DNA of 64,000 nucleotides, from assembly GCA_024169445.1 (NCBI GenBank), contig JALKFA010000001.1, forward strand, positions 2,914,001 through 2,978,000. The letters are read 5' to 3'. This DNA comes from Buttiauxella agrestis ATCC 33320. GTDB taxonomy: Bacteria; Pseudomonadota; Gammaproteobacteria; Enterobacterales; Enterobacteriaceae. Under the pieces are notes generated by a model. The model was not told the DNA's origin. It ran no database searches and saw only the letters and a program-made list of their open reading frames with translations. The stretch's first letter is position 1. Every line of letters begins with the position of its first letter. Position numbers and translations under genes: made by a program. Positions 20,073 through 29,911 of the stretch are shown here, one piece after another.

Positions 20073-20705
20073 TTAAACTTTCTTCAATTCTGGCAGCAGC
20101 CGCATCGTGGTATTCACTATCTGCAACAGCTCTTCATAACTGGCATTTTCACGCGCACTGACTGACATCCCCTGAACGATACAACACAGATACTTCGCCA
20201 GTTTTCGGACACAGCTTTCAGACGGAATCTCGCCTCTTGCCTGGCGTTTGCTCAGAAAACGTATCAGCGTTTCTTCCTGCATGGCATGGCGGGCTTTGAT
20301 CACGGCTGAAATATCATCCGAAGAGGTCGCCAGCACTGATGAAGTACAGATGATAAAGCAGCCCGCAGGTGTGTCTTTGTCGGTGAAAAGTTTCGCAACA
20401 TGAGACAGATAATCTTCCAGAGCCTCTTCGAGACTGCGTTCTTCGCAGAATAAACACGCTTCGTGTTTTTGCGCAAAACGGGCGATATAACGATCCAGCA
20501 CGGCGCGAAATAACCCCTCTTTATTGGTGAATTCGGCGTACAGCGTCGGGGCTTTCGCGCCGGTAGCTTCCACTAAATGCGCCATAGAAGTGGCTTCGTA
20601 GCCGTGTTGCCAGAACAAAGCCATGGCCTTGTCGAGTGCTGCTTCCCTGTCAAACACCTTCGGACGGCCACGGCTTTTTTTGATGCAACTTATATCAGAT
20701 GACAT
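20073..20705 (-). CDS. comR: TetR-family copper-responsive repressor ComR
   Basis: Represses the divergent gene bhsA (comC) and is relieved by copper in E. coli. It has 210 residues. An N-terminal TetR helix-turn-helix (about 12-60) contains KSRGRPKVFDREAALDKAM and the recognition part ATGAKAPTLYAEFTNKEGLF, with Cys residues in CLFCEE, GCFIICTSS and LCCIVQ. It matches E. coli ComR in length and over the DNA-binding domain, and its place beside bhsA is conserved. Likely operators are in the 249-base divergent gap. Confidence 0.93.
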   Translation of the reverse strand: MSSDISCIKKSRGRPKVFDREAALDKAMALFWQHGYEATSMAHLVEATGAKAPTLYAEFTNKEGLFRAVLDRYIARFAQKHEACLFCEERSLEEALEDYLSHVAKLFTDKDTPAGCFIICTSSVLATSSDDISAVIKARHAMQEETLIRFLSKRQARGEIPSESCVRKLAKYLCCIVQGMSVSARENASYEELLQIVNTTMRLLPELKKV

Positions 20706-20864
20706 ATGTGCCGTTTAACCTTTGTCTGTTTAATGAACGATCATTATAAAAATAATAACACTCAGTAGCTATAGGCATTTAGGATAAAAATAAATTAATC
20801 CTATCGTAATGAAAAATAGTATGTTTATAAAATAATTAACGAGCGTTATAAAAATAATTTGACG

Positions 20865-20880
20865 TGTGATGAAGATCACG
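20865..20880 (+). promoter_or_regulatory. CRP site upstream of bhsA
   Basis: TGTGATGAAGATCACG matches TGTGA-N6-TCACA at 9 of 10 key positions and lies about 75-90 bases before the bhsA start codon. This implies cAMP-CRP input to bhsA, or to comR on the other strand. Confidence 0.65.
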
Positions 20881-20899
20881 TTTATGATTTACCTATCGA

Positions 20900-20922
20900 T
20901 CGTTAAGTAAATAACTTAACGA
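20900..20922. promoter_or_regulatory. Candidate ComR operator
   Basis: Perfect inverted repeat TCGTTAAG-N7-CTTAACGA, 33 bases before the bhsA start codon. Assigning it to ComR is inference from position and symmetry. Related ACGATCATT and ACGAGCGTT motifs, each followed by ATAAAAATAAT, lie at about 20734 and 20840. Confidence 0.5.
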
Positions 20923-20954
20923 CCTTACAAATCATCTGCTCAAGGTAAAAAATC

Positions 20955-21212
20955 ATGAAAAACGTTAAAACTCTCATCGCTGCTGTGGTTCTTAGTTCAA
21001 TCTCTTTCGCAAGCTTTGCCGCTGTTGAAGTTCAGGCAACACCAAATGGCCAACAGAAAGTCGGTACCATCACGGCAACTGGGGGGACAAACCTGGGTTC
21101 TCTGGAAGATCAACTGGCAGAAAAAGCAGATCAAATGGGTGCAAGCTCATACCGTATTACTTCAGTCACCGGTCCAAACACTTTGCACGGTACCGCGGTT
21201 ATTTATAAATAA
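20955..21212 (+). CDS. bhsA: DUF1471 stress and biofilm protein BhsA
   Basis: Small exported protein linked in E. coli to copper permeability, biofilm formation and multiple stresses. It has 85 residues, exactly the E. coli length, with a signal peptide cleaved after SFASFA and a DUF1471 domain that ends GPNTLHGTAVIYK. ATG 20955 follows CAAGGTAAAAAATC. It is divergent from its presumed repressor gene comR, with a CRP-like site and a palindrome between them. A second DUF1471 protein is encoded at 63226-63501. Confidence 0.95.
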   Translation: MKNVKTLIAAVVLSSISFASFAAVEVQATPNGQQKVGTITATGGTNLGSLEDQLAEKADQMGASSYRITSVTGPNTLHGTAVIYK

Positions 21213-21911
21213 GACGCTGCCCTCTGAGCATTAACTCCGAATCTAAAAAAAAGGCCCTGTTGGAAAACAGGGCCTCAGATTGCTGACAAAGGGTGATAAA
21301 TGTGTTTTGTAGGGTGGCTAAGCGTTAGCGTCATCCACCATTTACGCCAGTGGTGTCGGATGACGCTGCGCTTATCCGACCTACGAAGAAGTTTGTCATC
21401 AGTCTCAGACCCTGTTGAAAACCAGGGCCTCAGATTGCTGACAAAGGGTGATAAATGTGTTTTGTAGGGTGGATAAGCGTTAGCGTCATCCACCATTTAC
21501 GCCCGTTGTGTCGGATGACGCTGCGCTTATCCGACCTACGAAGAAGTTTGTCATCAGTCTCGGGCCCTGTTGAAAACCAGGGCCTCAGATTGCTGACAAA
21601 GGGTGATAAATGTGTTTTGTAGGGTGGATAAGCGTTAGCGTCATCCACCATTTACGCCAGTGGTGTCGGATGACGCTGCACTTATCCGACCTACGAAGAA
21701 GTTTGTCATCAGTCTGAGGCCCTGTTGAACACAGGGCCTCAGATTGCTGACAAAGGGTGATAAATGTGTTTTGTAGGGTGGATAAGCGTTAGCGTCATCC
21801 ACCATTTACGCCAGTGGTGTCGGATGACGCTGCGCTTATCCGACCTACGAAGAAGTTTGTCATCAGTCTCAGGCCCTGTTGAAACACAGGGCCTTTTCTA
21901 TTGGGGAAAAT
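21213..21911. repeat. Four tandem 155-bp units between bhsA and ldtC
   Basis: The string GGCCTCAGATTGCTGACAAA recurs at 21271, 21426, 21581 and 21735, and the array closes with a last GGCCTTTTC at 21890: periods 155, 155, 154 and 155. Each unit contains a GTAGGGTGGATAAGCG...CATCCACC palindrome, then an inverted related copy GTCGGATGACGCTGCGCTTA, and ends with a GGCCCTGTTGAAA..CAGGGCC hairpin. Units differ at only a few bases. No credible gene lies inside; short open frames on both strands simply repeat with the unit. Confidence 0.92.
21249..21275. terminator. First terminator hairpin of the bhsA-ldtC array
   Basis: AGGCCCTGTT / AACAGGGCCT-type stem preceded by a run of A residues, which read as T residues on the minus strand. 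Related hairpins recur at each unit boundary; the last, ending GGCCTTTTC at about 21890-21898, has T residues on the plus strand. The outer two can end the two convergent genes. Confidence 0.6.
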
Positions 21912-22898
21912 CTAAATTTCGGTCGTTGTCGCAGGGTCTGCATTGACCATTACCGGCATGCCAGAACGGTGCTGCATGGCTTTTTCCATCACCACCGCGT
22001 CCGTTTCTGGTGCGGACTGGAACTGTTTCATCTGCTCATTGAGCACAATCGGCAGCACTTGCGGATTGTCATTAATATCTTTCGACAGCGGCTGATGGAC
22101 TTCAACTAAACGGCTGCCGTCGGGTTCAATTGAGGTCTTAATCGCGGTATTAATGATGCGCACCTGCGTCCCGACCGGCATCTCTTTATACAGAGCTTTG
22201 ATGTCGCCATCGCGCAGACGAATACAGCCAGAACTGACGCGCATACCGATACCAAAATCAGCATTTGTGCCGTGTAACAAGTAGACCCCGCCATAGGCCG
22301 CAAGGCGAATCGCATGGTGGCCCATCGGGTTATCCGGGCCGGCAGGCACTACCGCCGGGAGTTTAATGCCATTTGCCAGGTAGCGTGCGCGAATATTGGC
22401 GGTTGGTGTCCAGGTTGGGTTGGCGCGTTTGTCTGAAACGGTTGTCACCATGGTTGGCGTCACGGTATCTCCACCGAGTTGGCCAATACCAATCGGGTAA
22501 ACGGTCACGCTGTTTTTTCCTGCCGGATAATAATAAACACGCAATTCAGCCAGGTTGAGTACCAACCCCTGGCGTGGTGCATCAGGTAACAGCATTTGGC
22601 GCGGAATTGTCAGCACACTTCCAGCGCGAGGGACATAAGGGTCAACCCCAGGGTTTGCCTGGAGCAAAGCCAGGAAGCCGACATTGTATTTTTTCGCAAT
22701 CTCTTCCAGCGAACCGCCGTCATCCTTCACGACATGGAAAAAGTTCTTGCCGATTAATCGGCTTCCTTCTGGTGGCAAAGGATAAGAGTTGGCTACTGCC
22801 TGAAATGAGACCAGCGTTGCGCTAACCAGCATGATCGACGCCAGCCAGCGAACGACGCGTGCTTTGCGAGATGATGAAATGCTCTGAGAGGTAATCAC
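21912..22898 (-). CDS. ldtC: L,D-transpeptidase LdtC
   Basis: Periplasmic YkuD-type enzyme that attaches Braun lipoprotein to peptidoglycan. It has 328 residues. An N-terminal signal peptide (about 1-36, cleaved near AVANS) precedes a LysM-like segment (GGSLEEIAKKYNVGFLALLQ, about 55-74). The YkuD domain carries the catalytic His/Cys motif HGTNADFGIGMRVSSGCIRL with Cys as nucleophile. The N-terminus is slightly longer than E. coli LdtC, and a later start is possible. It is convergent with bhsA across the 155-bp array. Confidence 0.94.
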   Translation of the reverse strand: MITSQSISSSRKARVVRWLASIMLVSATLVSFQAVANSYPLPPEGSRLIGKNFFHVVKDDGGSLEEIAKKYNVGFLALLQANPGVDPYVPRAGSVLTIPRQMLLPDAPRQGLVLNLAELRVYYYPAGKNSVTVYPIGIGQLGGDTVTPTMVTTVSDKRANPTWTPTANIRARYLANGIKLPAVVPAGPDNPMGHHAIRLAAYGGVYLLHGTNADFGIGMRVSSGCIRLRDGDIKALYKEMPVGTQVRIINTAIKTSIEPDGSRLVEVHQPLSKDINDNPQVLPIVLNEQMKQFQSAPETDAVVMEKAMQHRSGMPVMVNADPATTTEI

Positions 22899-23011
22899 AA
22901 TAAACCCTATGAATAGTATGCATGTTATAAAAAGGTTAATTGATGATTATGACGGGAGTGCGTGTAGGGAAGTCCTGGCGGATTGAAAGGATGTGTAAAT
23001 GTTACAAAGAG

Positions 23012-23041
23012 AGTGCCTTAGATAGAAAGCTCTAAGGCACT
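23012..23041 (-). terminator. Hairpin after mfd
   Basis: Perfect 11-bp stem AGTGCCTTAGA / TCTAAGGCACT with an 8-base loop, 10 bases beyond the mfd stop. On the minus strand CTCTTTG follows, so it is a weak Rho-independent candidate. Confidence 0.55.
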
Positions 23042-23050
23042 GCTGGCAGA

Positions 23051-26000
23051 TTAAGCCGCTGCGTTCTGCGCGAGCTGCTGCATAAAGTTACGCACCCATT
23101 CCATCCGGGCTTTGCGGTCGGCGAGATCTTCAATAAATTTCAGGCGAGTTGGCCCATCCAGACGGTAGTGCTGAGGCTGTTTTTGCAGCAAGCCAATCAG
23201 CCAAACCGGATTGACATGGTTCTTCTCGGCAAACTCAATCACGCCACCTTTTTCGTTGCCTTCAATTTTACGCACCCCGAGTTTCTGCGCCTGCTGGCGC
23301 AACGCGGCAATATCCAGCAGGTTACGTGCGGGATCCGGCAGCAGGCCAAAGCGGTCAATTAACTCGACTTTTAACTCGTCCAGTTCATGCCCGGTTTTTG
23401 CACTGGCAATGCGTTTATAGAATGACAGTCGGGTATTGACGTCCGGGATAAAATCATCAGGCAACAGGGCAGGCATGCGCAGTTCAACTTCGGTCTGGCT
23501 GCTGGTCAAATCTTCCAGTGACGGCTCGCGGCCATCTTTAAGCGCATCGACCGCATTTTCCAGCATCTCCATATACAGCGAGAAACCGATGGTTTCCATC
23601 GAGCCGCTTTGGCCTTCGCCAAGTAACTCACCCGCACCACGAATCTCCAGGTCATGAGTCGCAAGCGCAAAACCGGCACCTAAATCTTCGAGAGAAGCGA
23701 TAGCCTCCAGGCGTTTCTGTGCGTCGGTGGTCATTGCTTTTGGGTGCGGGGTTAACAACCATGCGTAAGCCTGGTGATGCGAACGCCCGACGCGGCCACG
23801 TAACTGGTGTAACTGCGCAAGGCCGAAATGATCGGCACGTTCGATGATAATGGTATTGGCAGTCGGAATATCGATACCCGTTTCAATAATCGTGGTACAC
23901 ACCAACACGTTAAAACGCTGGTGGTGGAAGTCGTTCATCACTCGTTCCAGTTCGCGTTCACGCATTTGCCCGTGACCAATGGTGATACGTGCTTCAGGCA
24001 CTAATACCGCGAGGCGGTCTGCCGCCTTCTGGATGTTTTCCACATCGTTATAAAGATAGTAAACCTGGCCGCCACGCAGCACTTCACGCAGTATGGCTTC
24101 ACGGACGACCAGTTCATCGTACTGGCGAACGAAGGTTTTCACCGCCAGGCGGCGTGCCGGAGGGGTGGCGATAATCGACAAATCGCGCATTCCGCTCATT
24201 GCCATATTCAGCGTGCGTGGAATCGGTGTTGCAGTTAGCGTCAGGATGTCGACATCGGCGCGCATCGCTTTAATCCGTTCTTTATGGCGCACGCCAAAAC
24301 GATGCTCTTCATCGACAATCAGCAGGCCGAGATCTTTCATCTTCACATCATTTTGCAGCAGCTTATGGGTGCCGATAAGAATATCGACTTTCCCTTCGCT
24401 GGCTTCCTGCAGAATTTGCGCTTGCTCTTTGGCCGTGCGGAAACGCGATAACATTTCGATACGCACAGGCCAGTTGGCGAAGCGGTCACGGAAGTTATCC
24501 AGATGCTGTTGAGCGAGCAGGGTGGTCGGCACTAACACAGCAACTTGTTTGTGGTTTTCCACCGCGAGGAAGGCGGCGCGCATCGCCACTTCGGTTTTAC
24601 CAAAGCCCACATCACCGCACACCAGTCTGTCCATTGCCAGCGGCTGGCACATGTCGCTCAATACCGCATTAATAGCCTGGGCCTGATCCGGTGTGGTTTC
24701 AAACGGGAAAGCATCACAGAACAGCTGATACTGTTCGCGGTCATGCTTAAACGCAAAACCTTGTTTTGCGGCACGCTGCGCATAAATATCCAGTAATTCT
24801 GCAGCCACATCGCGCACTTTCTCGGCGGCTTTTTGACGGGCGCGTGACCAGGCATCGCTGCCAAGTTTATGCAGCGGCGCATTTTCTTCGGCACCGCCCG
24901 CATAGCGGCTGATCAAATGCAGCGATGAAACCGGCACGTAAAGTTTGGCGTCGCCGTGATAGGTCAGCATCAGGTATTCAGCTGTTATGCCGCCCGCTTC
25001 AAGCGTGGTTAATCCAGCATAACGCCCAACGCCATGTTCAAGATGCACCACCGGCTGGCCGGTATGTAGCTCAGCCAGGTTACGAATCAAGGTATCCGGG
25101 TTGATGGTACGGCGGCTATCCTGACGGCGGCGGCTGACGCGTTCACCCAACAGGTCGCTTTCGCAAATCAATGCACGGTTGCGCAGGGTATCGATAAACC
25201 CATGCTCGCTGGAACCCTGCATCAAATAACGGCCATTATCGGCGGCTTCATCAAGACGATAGATGCGCTTTGGCGCCACTTTTATCCGTGATAGCAGCTC
25301 ACCCAGTGCTTCACGTCGGCCTTCACTTTCTACGGAAAACACCACCGGGCCGGCGAACGACTCAAGGAATCTACGCAGGTTATCGAGCGGGGCTTTTTGC
25401 TGTGCCTGAACAGAAAGGTCAGGCAGGGCGCGATAACCCAGATTGGTGAACGCGGCTTTGTCCGCTAACGATTCGGTTTTGAGCTGAATACGCGGCCAGG
25501 CTTTTAACTCGCTGAACAGTTCGTCCACGCGCAGCCACAGGCTTTCTGGCGGCAGCAACGGGCGCATCGGGTCGACGCCGCGATTTTCGAAACGGGCAAA
25601 CGTATCCTGCCAGAAACGATCGGCGCTGGTTTCGATATCGCCGGTATTAATCAGCAGAGTATTTTTGGGGAAGTAACTAAACAGCGCTGGTAATGGCTCG
25701 CTAAAGAATAACGGCTGCCAGTACTCAATCCCCGCCGGGAGCGTGCCTTTGCTGACTTGCTGATAGATATGCTCAGGTTCACGCTTCACGTCAAACTTGT
25801 CGCGCCACTGGCTACGGAACAGCTCGATGGCGTTTTTATCGGTCGGGAATTCGTGTGCGGGAAGTAAATTAATGGCGTCGACTTCTTCGAGCGTGCGCTG
25901 GGTGTCGACATCAAACACGCGCAGACTGTCGATTTCGTCATCAAAGAAGTCGATGCGATAAGGCTGGTCACTACCCATCGGGTAGAGATCAAGCAACGCG

Positions 26001-26497
26001 CCACGGGTGGCAAATTCACCGTGTTCCATTACCTGATCGACGCTGCGATAACCTGCTTGTTCTAACTGGCTGCGCAAATTATCACGTGATAATTGCTGCC
26101 CTTTGTTCATCACTAGCGCATGGCCGTGCAAAAAATTGTGCGGGCAAACGCGCTGCATCAGGGTGTTCACCGGCAGAATCAACACGCCGCGCTGCATGGT
26201 TGGCAACTGATAGAGCGTGGATAAACGCGAAGAAATAATTTCCTGATGCGGCGAGAAACTGTCGTACGGCAGCGTTTCCCAGTCGGCAAGATTCACCACC
26301 AGGCTTTCCGTAAACTGAGTTATCTCGTCATGCAGGCGCAAGGCGTTCTGCATATCCGGCGCGATAAGCACTACCGGGCCATTATGGCGCTCGACGATTT
26401 CGGCTACTTCAGTTGCACAGGCAGAACCGGTGAGTTCACCAAGCTGGCGTTGATCGCCAGCTTTAACAGGTAAGGAATAGCGATAATTTTCAGGCAT
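23051..26497 (-). CDS. mfd: Transcription-repair coupling factor Mfd
   Basis: ATP-driven translocase that removes stalled RNA polymerase at DNA lesions and recruits UvrA. From ATG 26497 it has 1148 residues, the E. coli length. The UvrB-homology region occupies the N-terminus, and the RNA-polymerase interaction domain region contains GQPVVHLEHGVGRYAG. The helicase core has Walker A GDVGFGKTEVA, the DEEH box IVDEEHRFG, TATPIPRTL and LRGRVGRS, and a C-terminal TRCF domain follows. An in-frame TTG at 26509 adds four residues (MISS) and cannot be excluded. It is monocistronic, between ldtC and ycfT on the same strand. Confidence 0.97.
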   Translation of the reverse strand: MPENYRYSLPVKAGDQRQLGELTGSACATEVAEIVERHNGPVVLIAPDMQNALRLHDEITQFTESLVVNLADWETLPYDSFSPHQEIISSRLSTLYQLPTMQRGVLILPVNTLMQRVCPHNFLHGHALVMNKGQQLSRDNLRSQLEQAGYRSVDQVMEHGEFATRGALLDLYPMGSDQPYRIDFFDDEIDSLRVFDVDTQRTLEEVDAINLLPAHEFPTDKNAIELFRSQWRDKFDVKREPEHIYQQVSKGTLPAGIEYWQPLFFSEPLPALFSYFPKNTLLINTGDIETSADRFWQDTFARFENRGVDPMRPLLPPESLWLRVDELFSELKAWPRIQLKTESLADKAAFTNLGYRALPDLSVQAQQKAPLDNLRRFLESFAGPVVFSVESEGRREALGELLSRIKVAPKRIYRLDEAADNGRYLMQGSSEHGFIDTLRNRALICESDLLGERVSRRRQDSRRTINPDTLIRNLAELHTGQPVVHLEHGVGRYAGLTTLEAGGITAEYLMLTYHGDAKLYVPVSSLHLISRYAGGAEENAPLHKLGSDAWSRARQKAAEKVRDVAAELLDIYAQRAAKQGFAFKHDREQYQLFCDAFPFETTPDQAQAINAVLSDMCQPLAMDRLVCGDVGFGKTEVAMRAAFLAVENHKQVAVLVPTTLLAQQHLDNFRDRFANWPVRIEMLSRFRTAKEQAQILQEASEGKVDILIGTHKLLQNDVKMKDLGLLIVDEEHRFGVRHKERIKAMRADVDILTLTATPIPRTLNMAMSGMRDLSIIATPPARRLAVKTFVRQYDELVVREAILREVLRGGQVYYLYNDVENIQKAADRLAVLVPEARITIGHGQMRERELERVMNDFHHQRFNVLVCTTIIETGIDIPTANTIIIERADHFGLAQLHQLRGRVGRSHHQAYAWLLTPHPKAMTTDAQKRLEAIASLEDLGAGFALATHDLEIRGAGELLGEGQSGSMETIGFSLYMEMLENAVDALKDGREPSLEDLTSSQTEVELRMPALLPDDFIPDVNTRLSFYKRIASAKTGHELDELKVELIDRFGLLPDPARNLLDIAALRQQAQKLGVRKIEGNEKGGVIEFAEKNHVNPVWLIGLLQKQPQHYRLDGPTRLKFIEDLADRKARMEWVRNFMQQLAQNAAA

Positions 26498-26640
26498 AGA
26501 AGATATCAATATCTCTCAGGTTGCATCTTTTTTGTGGGGCTATAGTTCGCAGACGCGTCAAGAAGTTGCCTTGTATTATCCGCGATCGTTTAGCCAATCG
26601 CAAAGCCTGCGGAGATTTCGTCCTTCCAGCCAAAGCTCGC

Positions 26641-27714
26641 TTAACGTGTGTCGGTCGCTACCACCATTTTCGCTGGCGGTGAAAAGAACATATCACCGCA
26701 CAGGGTGCGCGATAATTTTCTGAATCCTAAGCCCAACAAGGTACATATCGCCAGGCTGGCAAACGGATAAACCAACAAGATGGCGAGCAACAGGTTACCC
26801 GAAATTCGCCCTGCGCTAATTTGCCCCAGCATAAACAAGCTCAACGCTTCAATCACGATGCGGTGAGTGGTGTAAATCGCGATGGTATTGGAACCTACAA
26901 TATTCAGAAATGCATCGGAACGGCATTCACGCCAGCTATCCAGTAGATAAAACAGCTTCATAATGACAAAAATCGACAATACGGAAATCATCACTGGAAT
27001 GTTAACCAGATACAACGCAGCAGAGAGCAGGGCAGTGGCTGCGAACATCAAAGGATGCTGGCGAAGATTAAACGCTTTCATTGCGCTCATCAGTTGCGGG
27101 CCAAACCACGCGCCAAGCCCGTAGTAACACATATTGCGCACCACGCTGTTCATTCCCCACCACGGTAGCGGCATAAAGCTAATCACCACATTCACTGCCA
27201 GCAGCAACATGATGACCGGGACTTTGTAGCGGCGCAGGCTTTTGAAAATCACAAAATAGAGCAGTAGCGCGTAGAGATACCAAAGGCTGGTACTGGCTTT
27301 TGCCATGCTGGTGGCAAATTGCAGCAGATTTTCTGAGTAGACCGCGTTGGACGCCGGGTTACGCACCAGTTCCGGTGCCAGCCATTGGTTAATTAACGAG
27401 ATGCCCAGCCACTGCAACACGCCCCATAACAGCAGGACATAAAAGATATTCCAGATGCGTTTATCAATGCAGTCGCGCCATTTTACCTTCTCAATGTAGC
27501 GGGTGATGAGAAAGCCGGAAATAAAGAAGAAAACCGGCATGCGGAAAGGGGCGAGATATAAATTCAGGTAAATCCAGCTTTTGGCGATGACCTCCGCAAG
27601 CCCGGTCTGTTGCTGCACCAGATGCGGGTAAAAGGTGATGACCGAGTGATATATAACGACAAGGCAGATGCACAATCCCTTGATATGGTTGATCCACAAT
27701 TGTTTGTCTTTCAT
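26641..27714 (-). CDS. ycfT: Acyltransferase-3 family membrane protein YcfT
   Basis: Predicted inner-membrane acyltransferase (acyltransferase 3 / OafA-like family); acceptor unknown. It has 357 residues with about ten hydrophobic segments. The N-terminal family signature is visible in the first membrane segment: WINHIKGLCICLVVIYHS, with the conserved His, followed by RMPVFFFISGFL. A late hydrophobic segment holds NTIAIYTTHRIVIE. The length equals E. coli YcfT. It is divergent from lolC across a 300-base gap. Confidence 0.9.
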   Translation of the reverse strand: MKDKQLWINHIKGLCICLVVIYHSVITFYPHLVQQQTGLAEVIAKSWIYLNLYLAPFRMPVFFFISGFLITRYIEKVKWRDCIDKRIWNIFYVLLLWGVLQWLGISLINQWLAPELVRNPASNAVYSENLLQFATSMAKASTSLWYLYALLLYFVIFKSLRRYKVPVIMLLLAVNVVISFMPLPWWGMNSVVRNMCYYGLGAWFGPQLMSAMKAFNLRQHPLMFAATALLSAALYLVNIPVMISVLSIFVIMKLFYLLDSWRECRSDAFLNIVGSNTIAIYTTHRIVIEALSLFMLGQISAGRISGNLLLAILLVYPFASLAICTLLGLGFRKLSRTLCGDMFFSPPAKMVVATDTR

Positions 27715-28014
27715 GTGCCAGGAATACCTTCAGTTGGCTTTTATTTGTTTTTAGGGTGGAAGAATGGCGGGCTTTTTATTATCTGATTTGTCTGTTTTTG
27801 TAATAATCTGGAAAATTTCGGAAATTCCGCAGGGACAATTAATGACCATTTCTGCGCAGCATTGCTGCGAAAACAAGATGTTAGGAGATTGATTTAAAAG
27901 GTATTTCACTTGTTCTGAAAAAACAAAAAAACGTTATGTTTCATTTACTTGATACGTTATCGCTTATATACTTCTCGGCAACTTTGCATCCGCAACTGCA
28001 ACAAGACGGAATAC

Positions 28015-29214
28015 ATGTATCAACCTGTCGCGTTATTTATAGGCCTGCGCTACATGCGTGGGCGAGCAGCTGACCGCTTCGGTCGCTTCGTCTCCTGGCT
28101 GTCAACTATCGGCATTACGCTTGGCGTGATGGCGTTAGTCACCGTGCTTTCCGTGATGAACGGTTTTGAGCGTGAGCTGCAAAACAACATTCTTGGGCTA
28201 ATGCCGCAAGCGATCATCACCTCGCCTGGCGGCTCGATTAATCCTGAAACGCTTCCAGCAAAAGACCTCAACCTTGAAGGCGTCACGCGAGTTGCCCCCA
28301 TTACCACGGGTGATGTAGTGCTGCAAAGCGCACGTAGCGTCGCCGTCGGGGTGATGCTGGGCGTGAAGCCAGAAGAGAAAGATCCACTTTCGCCATTTCT
28401 GGTCAACGTTAAGCAGACCGACCTGGTCGCCGGGAAGTACAACATCATTCTGGGCGAACAACTTGCCGGGCAACTGGGTATAAAACGTGGTGACAGCATC
28501 CGCGTTATGGTGCCATCTGCCAGCCAGTTTACGCCGATGGGGCGCTTGCCAAGCCAGCGTCTGTTCACCGTGATTGGCACCTTCGCGGCAAACAGTGAAG
28601 TCGACGGTTACCAAATGTTGGTCAACCAGCAAGACGCCTCGCGCCTGATGCGTTATCCGGCGGGCAATATTACCGGCTGGCGTTTATGGCTGGCCGAACC
28701 GCTGAAAGTTGATGTGCTGAGCCAACAAACCTTGCCGCAAGGCACCGAATGGAAAGACTGGCGCGAACGTAAAGGCGAGCTGTTCCAGGCGGTGCGCATG
28801 GAAAAAAATATGATGGGGTTGCTATTAAGCCTGATTGTGGCGGTTGCCGCCTTTAACATCATTACGTCGCTCGGTTTGCTGGTGATGGAGAAACAAGGTG
28901 AAGTTGCCATTCTTCAGACTCAGGGGCTAACACGTCGCCAAATTATGGCGGTGTTTATGGTGCAAGGGGCGAGTGCGGGCGTGATTGGCGCTCTGCTGGG
29001 GGCGCTATTAGGCGCGTTACTTGCCAGCCAGTTGAACAATTTAATGCCGATTATTGGCGCGTTGCTGGATGGTGCCGCGCTGCCCGTCGCCATCGACCCT
29101 GTACAAGTTATTGTGATTGCGATTATCGCTATGGCGGTCGCTCTGTTATCCACGCTTTATCCTTCGTGGCGCGCTGCCGCTACACTTCCCGCTGAGGCTT
29201 TACGTTATGAGTAA
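28015..29214 (+). CDS. lolC: Lipoprotein-releasing ABC transporter permease LolC
   Basis: Membrane subunit of LolCDE, which extracts outer-membrane lipoproteins from the inner membrane and hands them to LolA. It has 399 residues from ATG 28015 ([16 protein letters not shown]); an upstream in-frame extension has no family support. An N-terminal membrane segment (about 26-48) is followed by the MNGFERELQ signature, a large periplasmic domain and three C-terminal membrane segments. It ends 8 bases inside lolD, and lolE begins at the lolD stop: a tight lolCDE operon with nagK and cobB downstream. Confidence 0.96.
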   Translation: MYQPVALFIGLRYMRGRAADRFGRFVSWLSTIGITLGVMALVTVLSVMNGFERELQNNILGLMPQAIITSPGGSINPETLPAKDLNLEGVTRVAPITTGDVVLQSARSVAVGVMLGVKPEEKDPLSPFLVNVKQTDLVAGKYNIILGEQLAGQLGIKRGDSIRVMVPSASQFTPMGRLPSQRLFTVIGTFAANSEVDGYQMLVNQQDASRLMRYPAGNITGWRLWLAEPLKVDVLSQQTLPQGTEWKDWRERKGELFQAVRMEKNMMGLLLSLIVAVAAFNIITSLGLLVMEKQGEVAILQTQGLTRRQIMAVFMVQGASAGVIGALLGALLGALLASQLNNLMPIIGALLDGAALPVAIDPVQVIVIAIIAMAVALLSTLYPSWRAAATLPAEALRYE

Positions 29215-29911
29215 TTCTGTCCTGTTGCAGTGTGACAAGCTGTGCAAACGCTATCAGGAAGGCAAAGTGCAAACGGACGTGTTGCATGATGTCAGCTTCA
29301 GCATCAATACCGGCGAGTTAATGGCGATTGTCGGTAGCTCTGGTTCCGGCAAAAGTACCTTGCTGCATCTGCTGGGCGGGCTGGATACCCCCACTTCTGG
29401 CGATGTGATTTTCAATGGCAAGGCGATGAGTGCGATGTCGTCTGCCGCCAAAGCAGAATTGCGTAACCGCGAACTCGGTTTCATCTACCAGTTCCACCAT
29501 TTGCTGCCTGATTTTACCGCGATGGAAAACGTCGCCATGCCGCTGCTTATCGGCAAAAAACACCCTGATGAAACAAAGCAACGCGCGCTGGAAATGCTCA
29601 AAGCTGTGGGGCTTGACCATCGCAGTAATCACCGTCCTTCCGAGCTGTCCGGCGGTGAGCGCCAGCGTGTAGCGATTGCCCGCGCGCTGGTGAATAACCC
29701 ACGCCTGGTGCTGGCGGATGAGCCGACGGGTAACCTCGATGCGCGTAACGCAGACAGCATTTTTGAACTGCTTGGCGAATTGAATGTGCGCCAGGGAACT
29801 GCATTCCTGGTGGTGACCCACGACTTGCAACTGGCACGTCGAATGTCTCGTCAGCTTGAAATGCGCGATGGCCGCTTGACCAGCGAACTGACTTTGATGG
29901 GAGCCCATTAA
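29207..29911 (+). CDS. lolD: Lipoprotein-releasing ABC transporter ATPase LolD
   Basis: Cytoplasmic ATPase of LolCDE. It has 234 residues with Walker [10 protein letters not shown] (about 42-50), a Q-loop followed by [14 protein letters not shown] (a LolD hallmark), signature LSGGERQR, Walker [10 protein letters not shown] and the switch His in VTHD. ATG 29207 overlaps lolC by 8 bases; an upstream extension of the open frame lies inside lolC. Its last base is shared with the first base of the lolE ATG. Confidence 0.97.
   Translation: MSNSVLLQCDKLCKRYQEGKVQTDVLHDVSFSINTGELMAIVGSSGSGKSTLLHLLGGLDTPTSGDVIFNGKAMSAMSSAAKAELRNRELGFIYQFHHLLPDFTAMENVAMPLLIGKKHPDETKQRALEMLKAVGLDHRSNHRPSELSGGERQRVAIARALVNNPRLVLADEPTGNLDARNADSIFELLGELNVRQGTAFLVVTHDLQLARRMSRQLEMRDGRLTSELTLMGAH

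Noticed and set aside
21270-21890. CRISPR array or repeated genes in the 155-bp array
   Set aside because: Units are near-identical along their whole length, with no unique spacers and no cas genes. The short repeated open frames only mirror the repeat.
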